NCBI RefSeq assembly: GCF_001667315.1
Contig: NZ_LZHT01000029.1
Coordinates: 58,343-122,342, forward strand
Length of the DNA stretch: 64,000 nucleotides
Reading direction: 5' to 3'
Origin: Mycobacterium sp. 852002-10029_SCH5224772
Lineage (GTDB): Bacteria > Actinomycetota > Actinomycetes > Mycobacteriales > Mycobacteriaceae
Made by a program: the position numbers and the translations under genes. Below, piece by piece: positions 10,796 through 19,395 of this stretch. Numbering within the stretch: position 1 is the stretch's first letter; every line of letters begins with the position of its first letter. The notes beneath the pieces are model-generated. The model had not been told where the DNA came from. It saw only the letters and a list, made by a program, of their open reading frames with translations, and searched no databases.

Positions 10796-11470
10796 ATGTT
10801 CGCCAAGGGCCGTGGCCGATGGCTGGCGGTCGCGGCGTCGCTCGTCGTCTCGGCCGCCATGATCCACGCCCAGGGCACCAAGCCGCGGTGCTGTGTCGAG
10901 CCGCCCGCACCGACCCCCACCAGCGCCGCTGCGTCCCCAACTCCGCCAGCCAGCGCGCCGCACACCGCCAGTCCGGCCGAGGTGGAGGCGCTCACCGCGC
11001 TGGCACCCCCCGCCCCCTCGGCGGGTCAGCAATTCCAGCTCGCGTTGCCGCGCGGCGTCGCGTCCGAGGACCGGCTGCAGGTCAAGACCATCTGGGCGGC
11101 CCGCGTCATCGGCGTGCTCTTTCCCCAGATCAAGACCATCTACGGGTTCCGGGAGGACCCGCTGCCGTGGCATCCCAACGGGTTGGCCATCGACGTGATG
11201 ATCCCGAACTTCCACACCGCCGAGGGCATCGAGCTCGGCAATCAGATCGCCGGGTATGCGCTGGCGAACGCCAAGCGGTGGGGCATCAACCACGTGATCT
11301 GGCGGCAGAAGATCTACCCGGGCGTCGGCGGGGGCAACTGGATGGCGGACTTGGGCTCAGAAACCGCCGACCATTACGACCACGTACACATCGCCACCGG
11401 CGGTGGTGGCTATCCGACCGGGCACGAAATTTATTACATCGCCTCCATGACGACCGCGCCACCGGACTGA
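10796..11470 (+). CDS. Secreted protein with metallopeptidase-like (ARB_07466-type) C-terminal domain
   Basis: 224 aa. The N-terminus (GRGRWLAVAASLVVSAAMIHAQG) is a signal peptide or anchor. A Pro/Ala/Ser/Thr-rich linker (about 35-75) leads to a C-terminal domain of about 120 residues. Its metal-ligand-like motifs are WHPNGLAIDVMIPN (His and Asp) and HYDHVHIAT (His-x-His), a pattern shared with M15/MepK-like peptidoglycan hydrolases. A role in cell-wall processing outside the membrane is inferred. Two Cys near the mature N-terminus (RCC) may form a disulfide. The start at 10796 is an ATG; GTG codons at 10784 and 10790 are alternatives. Confidence 0.75.
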   Translation: MFAKGRGRWLAVAASLVVSAAMIHAQGTKPRCCVEPPAPTPTSAAASPTPPASAPHTASPAEVEALTALAPPAPSAGQQFQLALPRGVASEDRLQVKTIWAARVIGVLFPQIKTIYGFREDPLPWHPNGLAIDVMIPNFHTAEGIELGNQIAGYALANAKRWGINHVIWRQKIYPGVGGGNWMADLGSETADHYDHVHIATGGGGYPTGHEIYYIASMTTAPPD

Positions 11471-11486
11471 TCGACGGCGCCTCCGT

Positions 11487-11996
11487 TCACGCCCGCCCGG
11501 CGGCGAACGCCGCCACCGGCATCTCGACGGATCCGCCGCACGGGCCGCCGATGATGTCGGTATGCCAGACACCGCGCAACGATCCGTCCGCCTGCGGGGT
11601 GTAAAAGGCCCACGACCGCGCGGGTGCCCACACCTTCTGCACGCCTTCGCCCCGATAGCAATCCCATTGGAAGTCGAAGCGCTCCACCCATTTCGCCCCA
11701 TCCCAGGTGTAGCGGGACGGCTGGGGCAGCGTCGGGTTCTTCGGAGTGGGCCCGTTGGTGGCGGTGGCCACGCACGTGCCCGACGAGCACGCGGTGGTGA
11801 AGACGTAGTCGGCGCTGAAGGTGGGTTCGGTTTGCGTCGCCGCGACACTGGTGCCGGATTTGCCGGCCGCATACCGCACCAGCGAGTATTTGCCGTTCCA
11901 CGCCGGTGACACCGCTTGCGCGCCGACGGCGGGCGTGCCGGCGACCGAGGCAGTCACGGCAGCGAGCACCGCGACTACCCGAAACCTCGGTCGCAT
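11487..11996 (-). CDS. Exported hypothetical protein
   Basis: 169 aa. The first 28 residues (MRPRFRVVAVLAAVTASVAG, cleavage near VGAQA) form a Sec signal peptide. The mature part starts WNGKYSLVRYAAGKSGTSVAA and has two Cys pairs (ACSSGTC; WDCYRG...GGPCGG), suggesting an extracytoplasmic, disulfide-bonded beta-rich protein. I recognise the style of mycobacterial secreted proteins, but no function. It sits 77 bp downstream of the Nudix gene on the same strand and converges with the metallopeptidase-like gene. Confidence 0.7.
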   Translation of the reverse strand: MRPRFRVVAVLAAVTASVAGTPAVGAQAVSPAWNGKYSLVRYAAGKSGTSVAATQTEPTFSADYVFTTACSSGTCVATATNGPTPKNPTLPQPSRYTWDGAKWVERFDFQWDCYRGEGVQKVWAPARSWAFYTPQADGSLRGVWHTDIIGGPCGGSVEMPVAAFAAGRA

Positions 11997-12073
11997 TGGT
12001 CAATGGTGGACGTTCGACGACGCGGTCTGATCTCGGCGAGGACACGATCACGTTGTTCCAACGACGTTTGTTC

Positions 12074-12604
12074 TCAGCGCAACAGGAAAAGGCCGTACGC
12101 GGCGATCGACTGCGCATCGGCGATGATGCCCCCGCGAATCATCTGCTCGATCTCGTCGCGCGAGAACCACGCGCTGCGCATGTCCTGCTCCTCGTGCTCG
12201 CGGTTTGCTTCGCCCTCGACGATGCCCGTGGCCAAAAACACCCAGCCGCGCTGACTGGTCATCCCCGGAGCGACGTCGAGCTCGCCGAGCGCCTCGAACG
12301 TCGTTGCGCGCAAACCGGTTTCCTCGCGCAGCTCGCGCTCGGCCAACTCGTCGGGTTCGGCGTCGGCCAGGTCCGGCGCGGTGCCTTGGGGAAACTCCCA
12401 ACGACGCTCCCCGATGGGGTAGCGAAACTGCTCGACCAACCGGAAGCGGTGCCCGTCATAGGGCATCACGAGCGCGTAGGTCGGTTTGTCGACGACGCTG
12501 TAGAGGCCGGTGCTGCCGTCCGGGCGGCGGATGTCATCCTCGCGCAGCACCATCCACGGATTCCGGTAGATCTCGCGGCTTGCGAGGCGTTCGATGAAGG
12601 TCAC
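12074..12604 (-). CDS. Nudix hydrolase (ADP-ribose pyrophosphatase-like)
   Basis: 176 aa. The Nudix helix is visible as ELAERELREETGL, with the leading Gly in FPQGTAPDLADAEPDE; the spacing in this N-terminal part is longer than the strict consensus, as in ADP-ribose pyrophosphatase subfamilies. Upstream residues LVEQFRYPIGERRWEFP are typical for nucleotide-sugar Nudix enzymes. It probably hydrolyses ADP-ribose or a related nucleoside diphosphate compound in the cytoplasm. It may share a transcript with the exported protein downstream. Confidence 0.85.
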   Translation of the reverse strand: MTFIERLASREIYRNPWMVLREDDIRRPDGSTGLYSVVDKPTYALVMPYDGHRFRLVEQFRYPIGERRWEFPQGTAPDLADAEPDELAERELREETGLRATTFEALGELDVAPGMTSQRGWVFLATGIVEGEANREHEEQDMRSAWFSRDEIEQMIRGGIIADAQSIAAYGLFLLR

Positions 12605-12672
12605 GCCGCCAGTATTGCCGTGAATACCGCACCCGACGCGGTGGCTATGGGCGAGGAGTAGCGTCCGAATCC

Positions 12673-13044
12673 ATGCCGTCCCCCGAAGCCATCACCGAGA
12701 CCGTCAATCGCTACCTCGCGCTCGTCGCCACGGGCACCGCCAACGACATCGTGACCCTGTACGCCGCCGACGCCACCATCGAGGACCCGATCGGGGCCGA
12801 CATTCGCCGCGGGCACGACGCCATCCGCGGCTTCTATGCGGGGTTCCAAGACGCCAAGAAGGAGACCGAACTCGCCGAATTGCGGGTTTCTGGCAGCGAA
12901 GCCGCCTTCTTCTGGCACCTCACGCTGGACGCCGGCGACAGCCGCACCCGAATCTCACCCATCTCCACGATGTCGTTCGACGCGGACGCCAAGATCACCG
13001 CGATGCGGGCATTCTGGTCACCGGCCGACGTTGAGGTTTTGTAG
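12673..13044 (+). CDS. NTF2-like / ketosteroid isomerase-like protein
   Basis: 123 aa. The pattern VNRYLALVATGTANDIVTLYAADATIEDPIGA with DP after the third helix, then RRGHDAIRGFYAGF and a C-terminal STMSFDADAKITAMRAFW strand pair, is that of steroid delta-isomerase-like SnoaL proteins. Tyr14 and an Asp in the cone would be the candidate catalytic residues. Mycobacteria carry many such proteins in sterol and lipid pathways; the substrate here is unknown. It is divergent from the Nudix gene. Confidence 0.8.
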   Translation: MPSPEAITETVNRYLALVATGTANDIVTLYAADATIEDPIGADIRRGHDAIRGFYAGFQDAKKETELAELRVSGSEAAFFWHLTLDAGDSRTRISPISTMSFDADAKITAMRAFWSPADVEVL

Positions 13045-13092
13045 CCCGACCGCCAATTCTGTTGGCATCCGGTAGTGCGCAACACACCTGGG

Positions 13093-13965
13093 TCAGGAAG
13101 CAGACCAGTCCATGGACCCTTGGGGGCCGGTGCCGTCCGCGTCGCCGCCGTGTCGCGCACACCAGCCGGCCAATTCCTGGCGCGCCGCGACAGTCACCGG
13201 ATGCTCATCACCGAGTACGCGGGTCTCCTCCTCGACCAGCGCTTCCCATGCGGCGACCCCGTCCGTGACGCCGGCCCGGTTCGGGGCCCAGAGCGTGAAC
13301 ATGTGCCGCGCCATGAGCAGATGAACGTGGTCGTCGCCCAGCTTGTCGCGCAGTTCGCCGATCAGCCACTCGAGTTCGGTGATCGCCGCGGGGATATCAC
13401 CCGCCCGGCCCCGCCAGATCGCCAGCATCAAGCGAGTTCCGAGGGTGTCGGCGTGACCGTCGCCGAGCACCCGACGCCGCGCCGCGAGCACGTGTTGCCC
13501 CTCGGTCATGGCGCCGCCGAAATCACCGATCTCCCAACGCTTCTCAGCGACCCTCTCGCGGGCCATCAGCGTGCTCTCGTGTTCGGCTCCCAGAATGCGC
13601 TGTTCGTCGGCGACGAGCTGCGACCATTCGGACAGCGACGACAGCGGGGGTTGCTGGCGGCCCGCCAGCAGGTGACGAGCGGTCAAGGTGCTCAGGTGAT
13701 CGCGACCGAGGACCTCGACGAGATCAGGTATCAAACCTTCGAGGTCGGTGTAGACGACGGCGTCCTCGCCCGCCCGCAGCTGCAGGGTGGCCAGCGCCAC
13801 CTTGAGCTCGAGGACGTTGGGATTGCGCTCCCCCAGCGTTGCCCGGCAGAGGGTCACCAGCTCGTTAGCCTGCAGCGCGGCACCGGCGAAATCGCCGTTG
13901 TTCGCACACTGCGCCATCAGCCCGGTCATTTCGGCCAGCGGGGCGGGCAACTCCTGCTGCGTCAT
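13093..13965 (-). CDS. Tetratricopeptide-repeat protein (kinesin light chain type)
   Basis: 290 aa from ATG at 13965; the open frame upstream is not convincing. It is built of six or so TPR_10/12-type repeats of about 42 residues, each with a pattern like LGxxHxxTLxARHxLA (for example LGRDHLSTLTARHLLA, LGAEHESTLMARERVA, LGDGHADTLGTRLMLA, LGDDHVHLLMARHMF, LGDEHPVTVAARQELA). No other domain, membrane segment or signal is visible. A scaffold or regulatory adaptor role in the cytoplasm is likely, with unknown partner. Confidence 0.8.
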   Translation of the reverse strand: MTQQELPAPLAEMTGLMAQCANNGDFAGAALQANELVTLCRATLGERNPNVLELKVALATLQLRAGEDAVVYTDLEGLIPDLVEVLGRDHLSTLTARHLLAGRQQPPLSSLSEWSQLVADEQRILGAEHESTLMARERVAEKRWEIGDFGGAMTEGQHVLAARRRVLGDGHADTLGTRLMLAIWRGRAGDIPAAITELEWLIGELRDKLGDDHVHLLMARHMFTLWAPNRAGVTDGVAAWEALVEEETRVLGDEHPVTVAARQELAGWCARHGGDADGTGPQGSMDWSAS

Positions 13966-14044
13966 ATCGCTAATGAAAACGCCACTGCGCCGATGCGGCA
14001 ATTCACCCTGTGCCGCCCGCCGCGCAGCCCTGAGTCGCGACCAG

Positions 14045-14935
14045 CTACAGCCGCCCCGCCACGTCCGCCGCGCGGCGAAGCTGATCGGCATCCGAGCTCG
14101 TCGGGATGAGCTGAACCTCGTCGGTGCCGATCTCCTCGAACCTGCGCAACACGTCCAGCAGCTCGTCCTCGCTACCGGCCCAGCCGGTCATCGGCGCCAT
14201 GGCGTCGACGTATTCGCCCGGTATCCAGTTCATGTAGCGACGCAGATGGCGGTGCACCTGGGCGCGGGACTCCTCGGGCGAGCCGAACGCGAACCAAAAC
14301 GAGGTGATCAGGTGGGGCTTGGGCTTGCCGGCCTGCGCCCACGCGTCTCGCGTGACGTCGAACAGCTCGTTCTGCTTGGCGACGTCGAGGTCCAGGGTGG
14401 TGCCGGCCAGCCCGTCGGCCCATGCCGCGGCGCTGCGGATGGTTTTCGGTCCGATACTGCCGACGAACAGCGGCGGACCGCCGGCCTGCACCGGCGCCGG
14501 CCCGACGGGCAGCACCGAGTCGGCGGTCTTCTCCCCCGCCCACACGCGCTTCATCACGGCCACCCGTTCGGCCATGCCGCGCATGGTCTGCGTCGCCCGA
14601 TCGGCGCTGACGGCGTCATAGTCCTCGTGCCGGCCGCCCACCCCGATGCCCACGGTCAACCGGCCGCCGCTGAGCATATCGCCGCTCGCCAGGCCCTTGG
14701 CGAGCATGACCGGGTCGTGCAGCTGCGGCACGATCACCGTCGTCAGCAGCCGCACCCGGTTGGTCCAGGCGGCCAGCGCGCCCAGCAGGGTCAAGCTGTC
14801 CGGGTTATCAAAGGCGATGCGCTCACCCCAGCACAGTGACGAGAACGGGCCCTCGTCAATACTGCGCGCCCAGGTCTCGAGCACCGTCGCATCCAGATCC
14901 GGTTCCATCACCGGCATGGTCATCGCTATCTGCAC
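14045..14935 (-). CDS. LLM-class (luciferase-like) flavin-dependent oxidoreductase
   Basis: 296 aa from GTG at 14935 (an ATG at 14923 is also possible). It starts with the family pattern VQIAMTMPVMEPDLD, followed by SLCWGERIAFDNPDSLTLLGALAAWTNRVRLLTTVIV and GRLTVGIGVGGRHEDYDA, all standard LLM core segments. In actinobacteria such enzymes use FMN or coenzyme F420; which applies here cannot be decided. It is divergent from a VOC-family gene with 45 bp between starts, so the two may share a control region. Confidence 0.85.
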   Translation of the reverse strand: MQIAMTMPVMEPDLDATVLETWARSIDEGPFSSLCWGERIAFDNPDSLTLLGALAAWTNRVRLLTTVIVPQLHDPVMLAKGLASGDMLSGGRLTVGIGVGGRHEDYDAVSADRATQTMRGMAERVAVMKRVWAGEKTADSVLPVGPAPVQAGGPPLFVGSIGPKTIRSAAAWADGLAGTTLDLDVAKQNELFDVTRDAWAQAGKPKPHLITSFWFAFGSPEESRAQVHRHLRRYMNWIPGEYVDAMAPMTGWAGSEDELLDVLRRFEEIGTDEVQLIPTSSDADQLRRAADVAGRL

Positions 14936-14980
14936 GACGGCGATTCTGACATGTTTAACATGCGGCCCATCAGTGGAACC

Positions 14981-15403
14981 ATGGTGCGAATGGACTTCAC
15001 CAGCACCTCCATCGCGCATGTCCGACTGACCGTGACCGATATCGAGCGATCCCGGCAGTTCTACGAGAGCGTGTTCGGTTGGCCGGTGTTGCTCGAGGTC
15101 CCAGAGAACGCGGACGAATCCACCCGCAATCAGTTGAGCTTCCTGTTCGGCGGCGTCATCTACGACCTCGGCGGAACGCTGCTCGGGCTGCGGCCCGTCG
15201 CCGCAGACCGCTTCGACGAGGATCGCGTCGGGCTGGACCACATCGCGTTCCGTCTCACCAGTAAAGACGAATTGGATTCGGCAGCAACACATCTCGATGA
15301 GCTCGGGGTGGATCACCAGCCGGTCAAAGACATCGGGCCGTCATACATTCTGGAGTTCCGCGACCCCGACAACATCGCCCTGGAGCTGACCGCGCCGAAG
15401 TAG
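14981..15403 (+). CDS. VOC-family (glyoxalase/dioxygenase fold) protein
   Basis: 140 aa if it starts at ATG 14981 (other starts are 14960 and 14990). Two beta-alpha-beta-beta-beta modules are visible: HVRLTVTDIERSRQFYESVFGW with N-terminal metal-ligand His, and LDHIAFRLTSKDELDSAA, ending with EFRDPDNIALELT, which holds the usual C-terminal Glu ligand. That suggests a metal-binding glyoxalase or bleomycin-resistance type enzyme; the reaction is unknown. It is followed 55 bp later by a second VOC gene on the same strand. Confidence 0.8.
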   Translation: MVRMDFTSTSIAHVRLTVTDIERSRQFYESVFGWPVLLEVPENADESTRNQLSFLFGGVIYDLGGTLLGLRPVAADRFDEDRVGLDHIAFRLTSKDELDSAATHLDELGVDHQPVKDIGPSYILEFRDPDNIALELTAPK

Positions 15404-15458
15404 CGGGAGGCTCGTGGCGTTGTCGCGCCGGGCGACCGGTGGTTGACTGGACAGAACT

Positions 15459-15848
15459 ATGACCATCAGTTTCAACCACACCATCGTCGCGTCCCGCGAC
15501 AAACGCGAATCCGCCGAATTTCTCACCGAGCTGTTCGGGCTGCCCGACCCAAAGCCGTTCGGCCACTTCATGGTTGTCGAACTCGAGCACGGCGCCAACC
15601 TCGACTACGCTGACGCCCCCCAGGGTGCGGACATCCCGCGTCAGCACTACGCCTTCTTGGTGTCCGAGCAGGAGTTCGACACCATCTACGACAAGATCCG
15701 GTCACGCGGCCTGCAGCACTGGGCGGATCCGGGCGCCCAGCGTCCCGGCGAGATCAACCACAATCACGGCGGGCGCGGCGTCTATTTTCCGGACCCCTCC
15801 GGCCATGCCATGGAGATCCTCACCCGCCCCTACGGGTCAGCAGGCTGA
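15459..15848 (+). CDS. VOC-family protein
   Basis: 129 aa. It begins FNHTIVASRDKRESAEFLTELFGL (His ligand at the start), has a central DIPRQHYAFLVSEQEFDTIYDKI and ends with GGRGVYFPDPSGHAMEILTRPY, where the Glu of MEIL is the expected last metal ligand. It differs in sequence from the preceding VOC protein, so the pair is not a recent duplication. It converges with the Rrf2 gene 18 bp away. Substrate unknown. Confidence 0.85.
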   Translation: MTISFNHTIVASRDKRESAEFLTELFGLPDPKPFGHFMVVELEHGANLDYADAPQGADIPRQHYAFLVSEQEFDTIYDKIRSRGLQHWADPGAQRPGEINHNHGGRGVYFPDPSGHAMEILTRPYGSAG

Positions 15849-15865
15849 GCCGTGGAGCGAGTTGC

Positions 15866-16351
15866 CTAGTCGCCGGTGCGCGCCGTGCCGTGCCGCTGCC
15901 TTTCCTGCTTGCGATAGTCATCGGCCAGTTGCGCGACGTGCTTGGGCAGGCCGCCGGTAGCGACGTCGGCCAGGGTGGTTTCTTCCAGCACCGATCGCAT
16001 GCTGGCGCGTAGCGCCCGCCAGACGTCGGTGAGCGCGGCGGTCGGTCCCGAATACGGCAAGTCGCCGAGTCCGATGTCACGGACGCTGGCCAGTGGTCCA
16101 TCGATGCAGCGCAACACGTCGGCGATGCTGATATCGCCGCCGGAACGGGCCAATTCGTAGCCGCCCTCGCGACCGCGATGGCTGCGCACCAGCCGGTCGG
16201 TGCGCAGGTTGGTCAGGATGTCGACGAGAAATTGCGGTGGGATGCCCTGGGCCTGGGCCAAGTCGTCCGTCTTCACCAGCGTCCCGTCGGACACCGTGGC
16301 GAGCTGGATCATCGCCCGCACGGCGTACTCCGCCTTCGCTGACATGCGCAC
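15866..16351 (-). CDS. Rrf2-family transcriptional regulator
   Basis: 161 aa from GTG at 16351. The winged helix is [19 protein letters not shown]...[42 protein letters not shown], typical of Rrf2. It has only a single Cys ([10 protein letters not shown]), so it lacks the three-Cys cluster-binding set of IscR/NsrR. It is likely the equivalent of Rv1287 and lies directly downstream of cysN on the same strand, which makes it a candidate regulator of sulfate assimilation, as CymR-type Rrf2 proteins are in other bacteria (inference). Confidence 0.88.
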   Translation of the reverse strand: MRMSAKAEYAVRAMIQLATVSDGTLVKTDDLAQAQGIPPQFLVDILTNLRTDRLVRSHRGREGGYELARSGGDISIADVLRCIDGPLASVRDIGLGDLPYSGPTAALTDVWRALRASMRSVLEETTLADVATGGLPKHVAQLADDYRKQERQRHGTARTGD

Positions 16352-16409
16352 TCTCAGGATTGTGCCATCCAGTGCGAACATTTCGGTGCAGCCGGGCTGG
16401 ACCGGCGCG

Positions 16410-18260
16410 CTACCCGCGCGATTCGAGCAGGTCGATGACCCGCTGCGCCTGCTCCTCGACGGTACCGTCCGGGGTGAGTCGCAGGTCGGGATTCACCGGC
16501 GGCTGATACGGACTGTCGATACCGGTGAACTGCGTGATCTCGCCCGCGCGCGCCTTCGCGTACAAACCCTTGGGGTCACGCTTTTCGCATTCGTCGAGCG
16601 GGGTGTCACAGAACACCTCGATGAAGTCGAAACCGGCGTCGGCGTGCACTTGGCGCGCCAATTCGCGTTGCTCGGCCAGCGGGCTGATCGCCGGCACCAG
16701 CACCACGTTGCCGCAGTCGGCGAGCAGCGCCGCCACGTGCGCGAGCCGACGCAGGTTTTCGGCGCGGTCGGCCATGCTGAAGCCCAGGTCGGCGTTCAGA
16801 CCGTGCCGCAGGTTGTCACCGTCGAGAACGTAAGCCAGAGCGCCGTTTTCGAGCAGCTTTTGCTCGACCAGCATCGCCACCGACGATTTGCCGGAACCGG
16901 ACAGTCCAGTGAACCACACCGTCGTGCCCCGGGGCCGGACCTCGGCAATGGCCGAGGGCTTGTGCCGCACGGTGTTTGGGCTCGCCGCCTGCGCCGACGC
17001 GTCACGCAACACCATGCCGGCCGCCACGGTGCCGTTGGTGTGCGGGTCGATGAGGATGAACGAGCCCGTACTGGGGTTTCGGGTGTACTCGTCGAGCAAC
17101 AGCGGGACCTGGGTGCGCAGCGAAATGCGGCCAAGCTCATTGAGCTTCAACGCCGTCGCGGTCTTATCGCGGTGCAGCGTGTTGACGTCGAGCCGGTAAT
17201 CGAGCGCCGTCACCTTGGCTTGCGTGGTGCGGGTGGTGTGCTTGATGACGTAATCGCGGCCTGGCTCGAGCGCCGCGCCGTCGGCCATCCAGCACACCGT
17301 CGCGTCGAACTCCTGCGCGACCCTGGGCTGGTTGTGGGTGCGCGCGATCAGATCGCCCCGCGAGATGTCGATCTCGTCGGCGAGGGTCACCGATACGGCC
17401 ATCGGCGGAAACGCTTCTTCCACAGGACCATTCGGCCCCTCGATCGCGGTGATCCGGGTGCGCTTGCCGACGGGCAGCACCACAACCTCATCCCCCGCGC
17501 GCATGACGCCGCTGGCGACGGTGCCAGCGTAGCTGCGGTGGTCTTGATGTTCGCGGGTGTGCGGGCGGATGACGTACTGCACCGGGAACCGCACGTCGAC
17601 CATGTTGCGGTCACCGGCGATGTACACCTCTTCGAGGTGGGACAACAACGCCGGCCCCTCATACCAGGGCGTCTGGTCCGACTTGGTCACCACGTTGTCG
17701 CCGTGCAGGGCGGAAATCGGGATGGTGGCCACGTCGTGCACATCCAACCGCGCGGCGAAAGCGTGGAATTCGTCGCGGATCGCCTCGAATTTCTCTCGGT
17801 CCCAACCGATCAAGTCCATCTTGTTGACCGCGAGCACGATGTGTTGGATGCCCAGCAGGGACGCCAGGAAGGCGTGCCGGCGTGACTGTTCCAACAGGCC
17901 GTGCCGCGCATCGACGAGCACGATCACCAGTTGGGCGGTCGACGCGCCGGTGACCATGTTGCGGGTGTACTGGATGTGGCCGGGGGTGTCGGCGATGATG
18001 AATTTCCGCTTGGGAGTGGCGAAGTAGCGGTAGGCGACGTCGATCGTGATGCCCTGCTCGCGTTCGGCCCGCAGGCCGTCGGTCACCAGCGCCAGGTCGG
18101 TGTAGTCGTGACCGCGGTCCTTGGACGTCTGCTCCACCGCCGCCCACTGGTCTTCCATGACGGCCTTGGAGTCATAGAGCAGGCGACCGATCAGGGTGGA
18201 CTTGCCGTCGTCGACGGACCCCGCGGTTGCGAGCCTCAATAGCGTGGTGGGCGGGGCCAT
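16410..18260 (-). CDS. cysN: Bifunctional sulfate adenylyltransferase large subunit / APS kinase
   Basis: 616 aa fusion. The N-terminal GTPase part has G1 GSVDDGKST (14-22), DTPGH and NKMD motifs and drives ATP sulfurylation with CysD. The C-terminal part (from about residue 440) is APS kinase, with Walker [10 protein letters not shown] and the [10 protein letters not shown] motif, producing PAPS. The start ATG overlaps the cysD stop by one base (TGATG), so synthesis is coupled. A much longer open frame upstream is the cysD region in another frame. PAPS feeds sulfation and, through APS, cysteine synthesis. Confidence 0.96.
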   Translation of the reverse strand: MAPPTTLLRLATAGSVDDGKSTLIGRLLYDSKAVMEDQWAAVEQTSKDRGHDYTDLALVTDGLRAEREQGITIDVAYRYFATPKRKFIIADTPGHIQYTRNMVTGASTAQLVIVLVDARHGLLEQSRRHAFLASLLGIQHIVLAVNKMDLIGWDREKFEAIRDEFHAFAARLDVHDVATIPISALHGDNVVTKSDQTPWYEGPALLSHLEEVYIAGDRNMVDVRFPVQYVIRPHTREHQDHRSYAGTVASGVMRAGDEVVVLPVGKRTRITAIEGPNGPVEEAFPPMAVSVTLADEIDISRGDLIARTHNQPRVAQEFDATVCWMADGAALEPGRDYVIKHTTRTTQAKVTALDYRLDVNTLHRDKTATALKLNELGRISLRTQVPLLLDEYTRNPSTGSFILIDPHTNGTVAAGMVLRDASAQAASPNTVRHKPSAIAEVRPRGTTVWFTGLSGSGKSSVAMLVEQKLLENGALAYVLDGDNLRHGLNADLGFSMADRAENLRRLAHVAALLADCGNVVLVPAISPLAEQRELARQVHADAGFDFIEVFCDTPLDECEKRDPKGLYAKARAGEITQFTGIDSPYQPPVNPDLRLTPDGTVEEQAQRVIDLLESRG

Positions 18261-19189
18261 CAGAAGTATCCCTGTCGTTTGCGGTCTTCCATGCCGGCCT
18301 CCGAGATCCGGTCGTCGGCTCTGGTCGCCCCGCGTTCGGTGAGCCGGGAAACCGCGGTCTCGGCGATGACCTCGTCGACGGTGGCGGCTTCGGATTCCAC
18401 GCATCCGGTGCATGTGACATCCCCGACGGTGCGGAAGCGCACCGTCGCTTCGAACACCGGCTCGTCGGGGTTCGGCTGCATGTTCCGGTCGACCGCCAAC
18501 AGCATGCCGTCGCGGCGAAAGACCTTGCGCCGGTGCGCGTAATAGATCGACGGCAGAGCGATGTTCTCGGCGCCGATGTAGGACCAGATGTCGAACTCGG
18601 TCCAGTTGGACAACGGGAAGACCCGGATGTGCTCGCCCTTGTGATGGCGCCCGTTGTAGAGGTTCCACAGCTCGGGCCGCTGCACCTTCGGATCCCATTG
18701 ACCGAACTCGTCGCGGAAGCTGAACACGCGCTCCTTGGCGCGGGCCTTCTCCTCGTCGCGGCGCGCCCCGCCGAACGCGGCGTCGAACTTGTTCTCCCGG
18801 ATCGCGCGAAGCAGGGTCACGGTCTGAATGGGGTTGCGTCCCTGGCGCGGCTCGACCACCCGGCCGGCGTCGATGTCTTCCTGGACCGAGGCGATGACCA
18901 GGCGCACCCCGTGCTCGTTGACCAACGCGTCGCGGGTCGCGATCACCTCGTCGAAGTTGTGGCCGGTGTCGACGTGCATCACCGGGAAGGGCAGCCGGCC
19001 GGGGCGGAACGCCCGCAACGCCAGGTGCAGCATGACGATGGAGTCCTTACCGCCCGAAAACAGCAGCACCGGCCGCTCGAACTCGGCGGCCACCTCCCGG
19101 ATGATGTGGATCGCCTCTGCCTCCAGCGAGCGCAGATGGCTCAATTCGTACTGTCCGACCGCGGGGGCCGTCTTCAGATCACTGGTCAT
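18260..19189 (-). CDS. cysD: Sulfate adenylyltransferase small subunit
   Basis: 309 aa PP-loop ATP pyrophosphatase. The motif FSGGKDS is at 44-50, followed by HVDTGHNFDEV and the conserved GGARRDEEKARAKERVFSFRD segment. With CysN it forms APS from sulfate and ATP. The C-terminus RISEAGMEDRKRQGYF is the usual CysD end. A ribosome site AAGGA lies 5 nt before the ATG. The upstream 200 bp hold an AT-rich segment with direct TTAGC repeats and a long hairpin, both listed separately. Confidence 0.96.
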   Translation of the reverse strand: MTSDLKTAPAVGQYELSHLRSLEAEAIHIIREVAAEFERPVLLFSGGKDSIVMLHLALRAFRPGRLPFPVMHVDTGHNFDEVIATRDALVNEHGVRLVIASVQEDIDAGRVVEPRQGRNPIQTVTLLRAIRENKFDAAFGGARRDEEKARAKERVFSFRDEFGQWDPKVQRPELWNLYNGRHHKGEHIRVFPLSNWTEFDIWSYIGAENIALPSIYYAHRRKVFRRDGMLLAVDRNMQPNPDEPVFEATVRFRTVGDVTCTGCVESEAATVDEVIAETAVSRLTERGATRADDRISEAGMEDRKRQGYF

Positions 19190-19230
19190 AGCTTCCTTCG
19201 GCTACTCGCTAAAACCTGGCAGAACTGACC

Positions 19231-19254
19231 ATATTTAGCATCTTAGCGATATAT
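19231..19254 (-). promoter_or_regulatory. AT-rich direct-repeat element upstream of cysD (candidate promoter/operator)
   Basis: In a GC-rich background this stretch reads ATATTTAGCATCTTAGCG followed by ATATATGA on the plus strand. TTAGC occurs at 19235-19239 and 19243-19247, an 8-bp period. On the coding strand it contains TAAGAT and TAAATAT, either of which could be a -10 box for cysD. It is a reasonable binding site for the neighbouring Rrf2 regulator, but that is inference. Confidence 0.4.
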
Positions 19255-19326
19255 GAGACCAGCTGACTTCGGCGCTGTCAACCTGAGGGGTGAGCACGCC
19301 TGGCGACCTACCGGCTCGGAGGAGGT

Positions 19327-19386
19327 CGCGAGCGTAACGGGGCTGCGAAAATTCACCCGATTTTTCGCAGTGTGGTTACGCTCGCG
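19327..19386. terminator. Long nested inverted repeat between the carbonic anhydrase gene and cysD
   Basis: CGCGAGCGTAAC (19327-19338) pairs perfectly with GTTACGCTCGCG (19375-19386). Inside it CTGCGAAAA (19343-19351) pairs with TTTTCGCAG (19362-19370). The result is a two-stage hairpin of 12 and 9 bp with a 10-nt loop. It begins 9 nt beyond the TAA stop of the carbonic anhydrase gene. There is no U-tract after the stem, so it may be an intrinsic terminator of the mycobacterial I-shaped kind or an mRNA stabiliser. Confidence 0.6.
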
Positions 19387-19395
19387 GGCCGCCGA

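Noticed and set aside
16200..17885. 561-aa plus-strand open frame opposite cysN
   Set aside because: Shadow of the cysN coding strand; no motif and no plausible start.
19190..19395. Possible sulfur riboswitch upstream of cysD
   Set aside because: I could not fit the region to a SAM-type riboswitch consensus; only a nested hairpin and an AT-rich repeat are visible.
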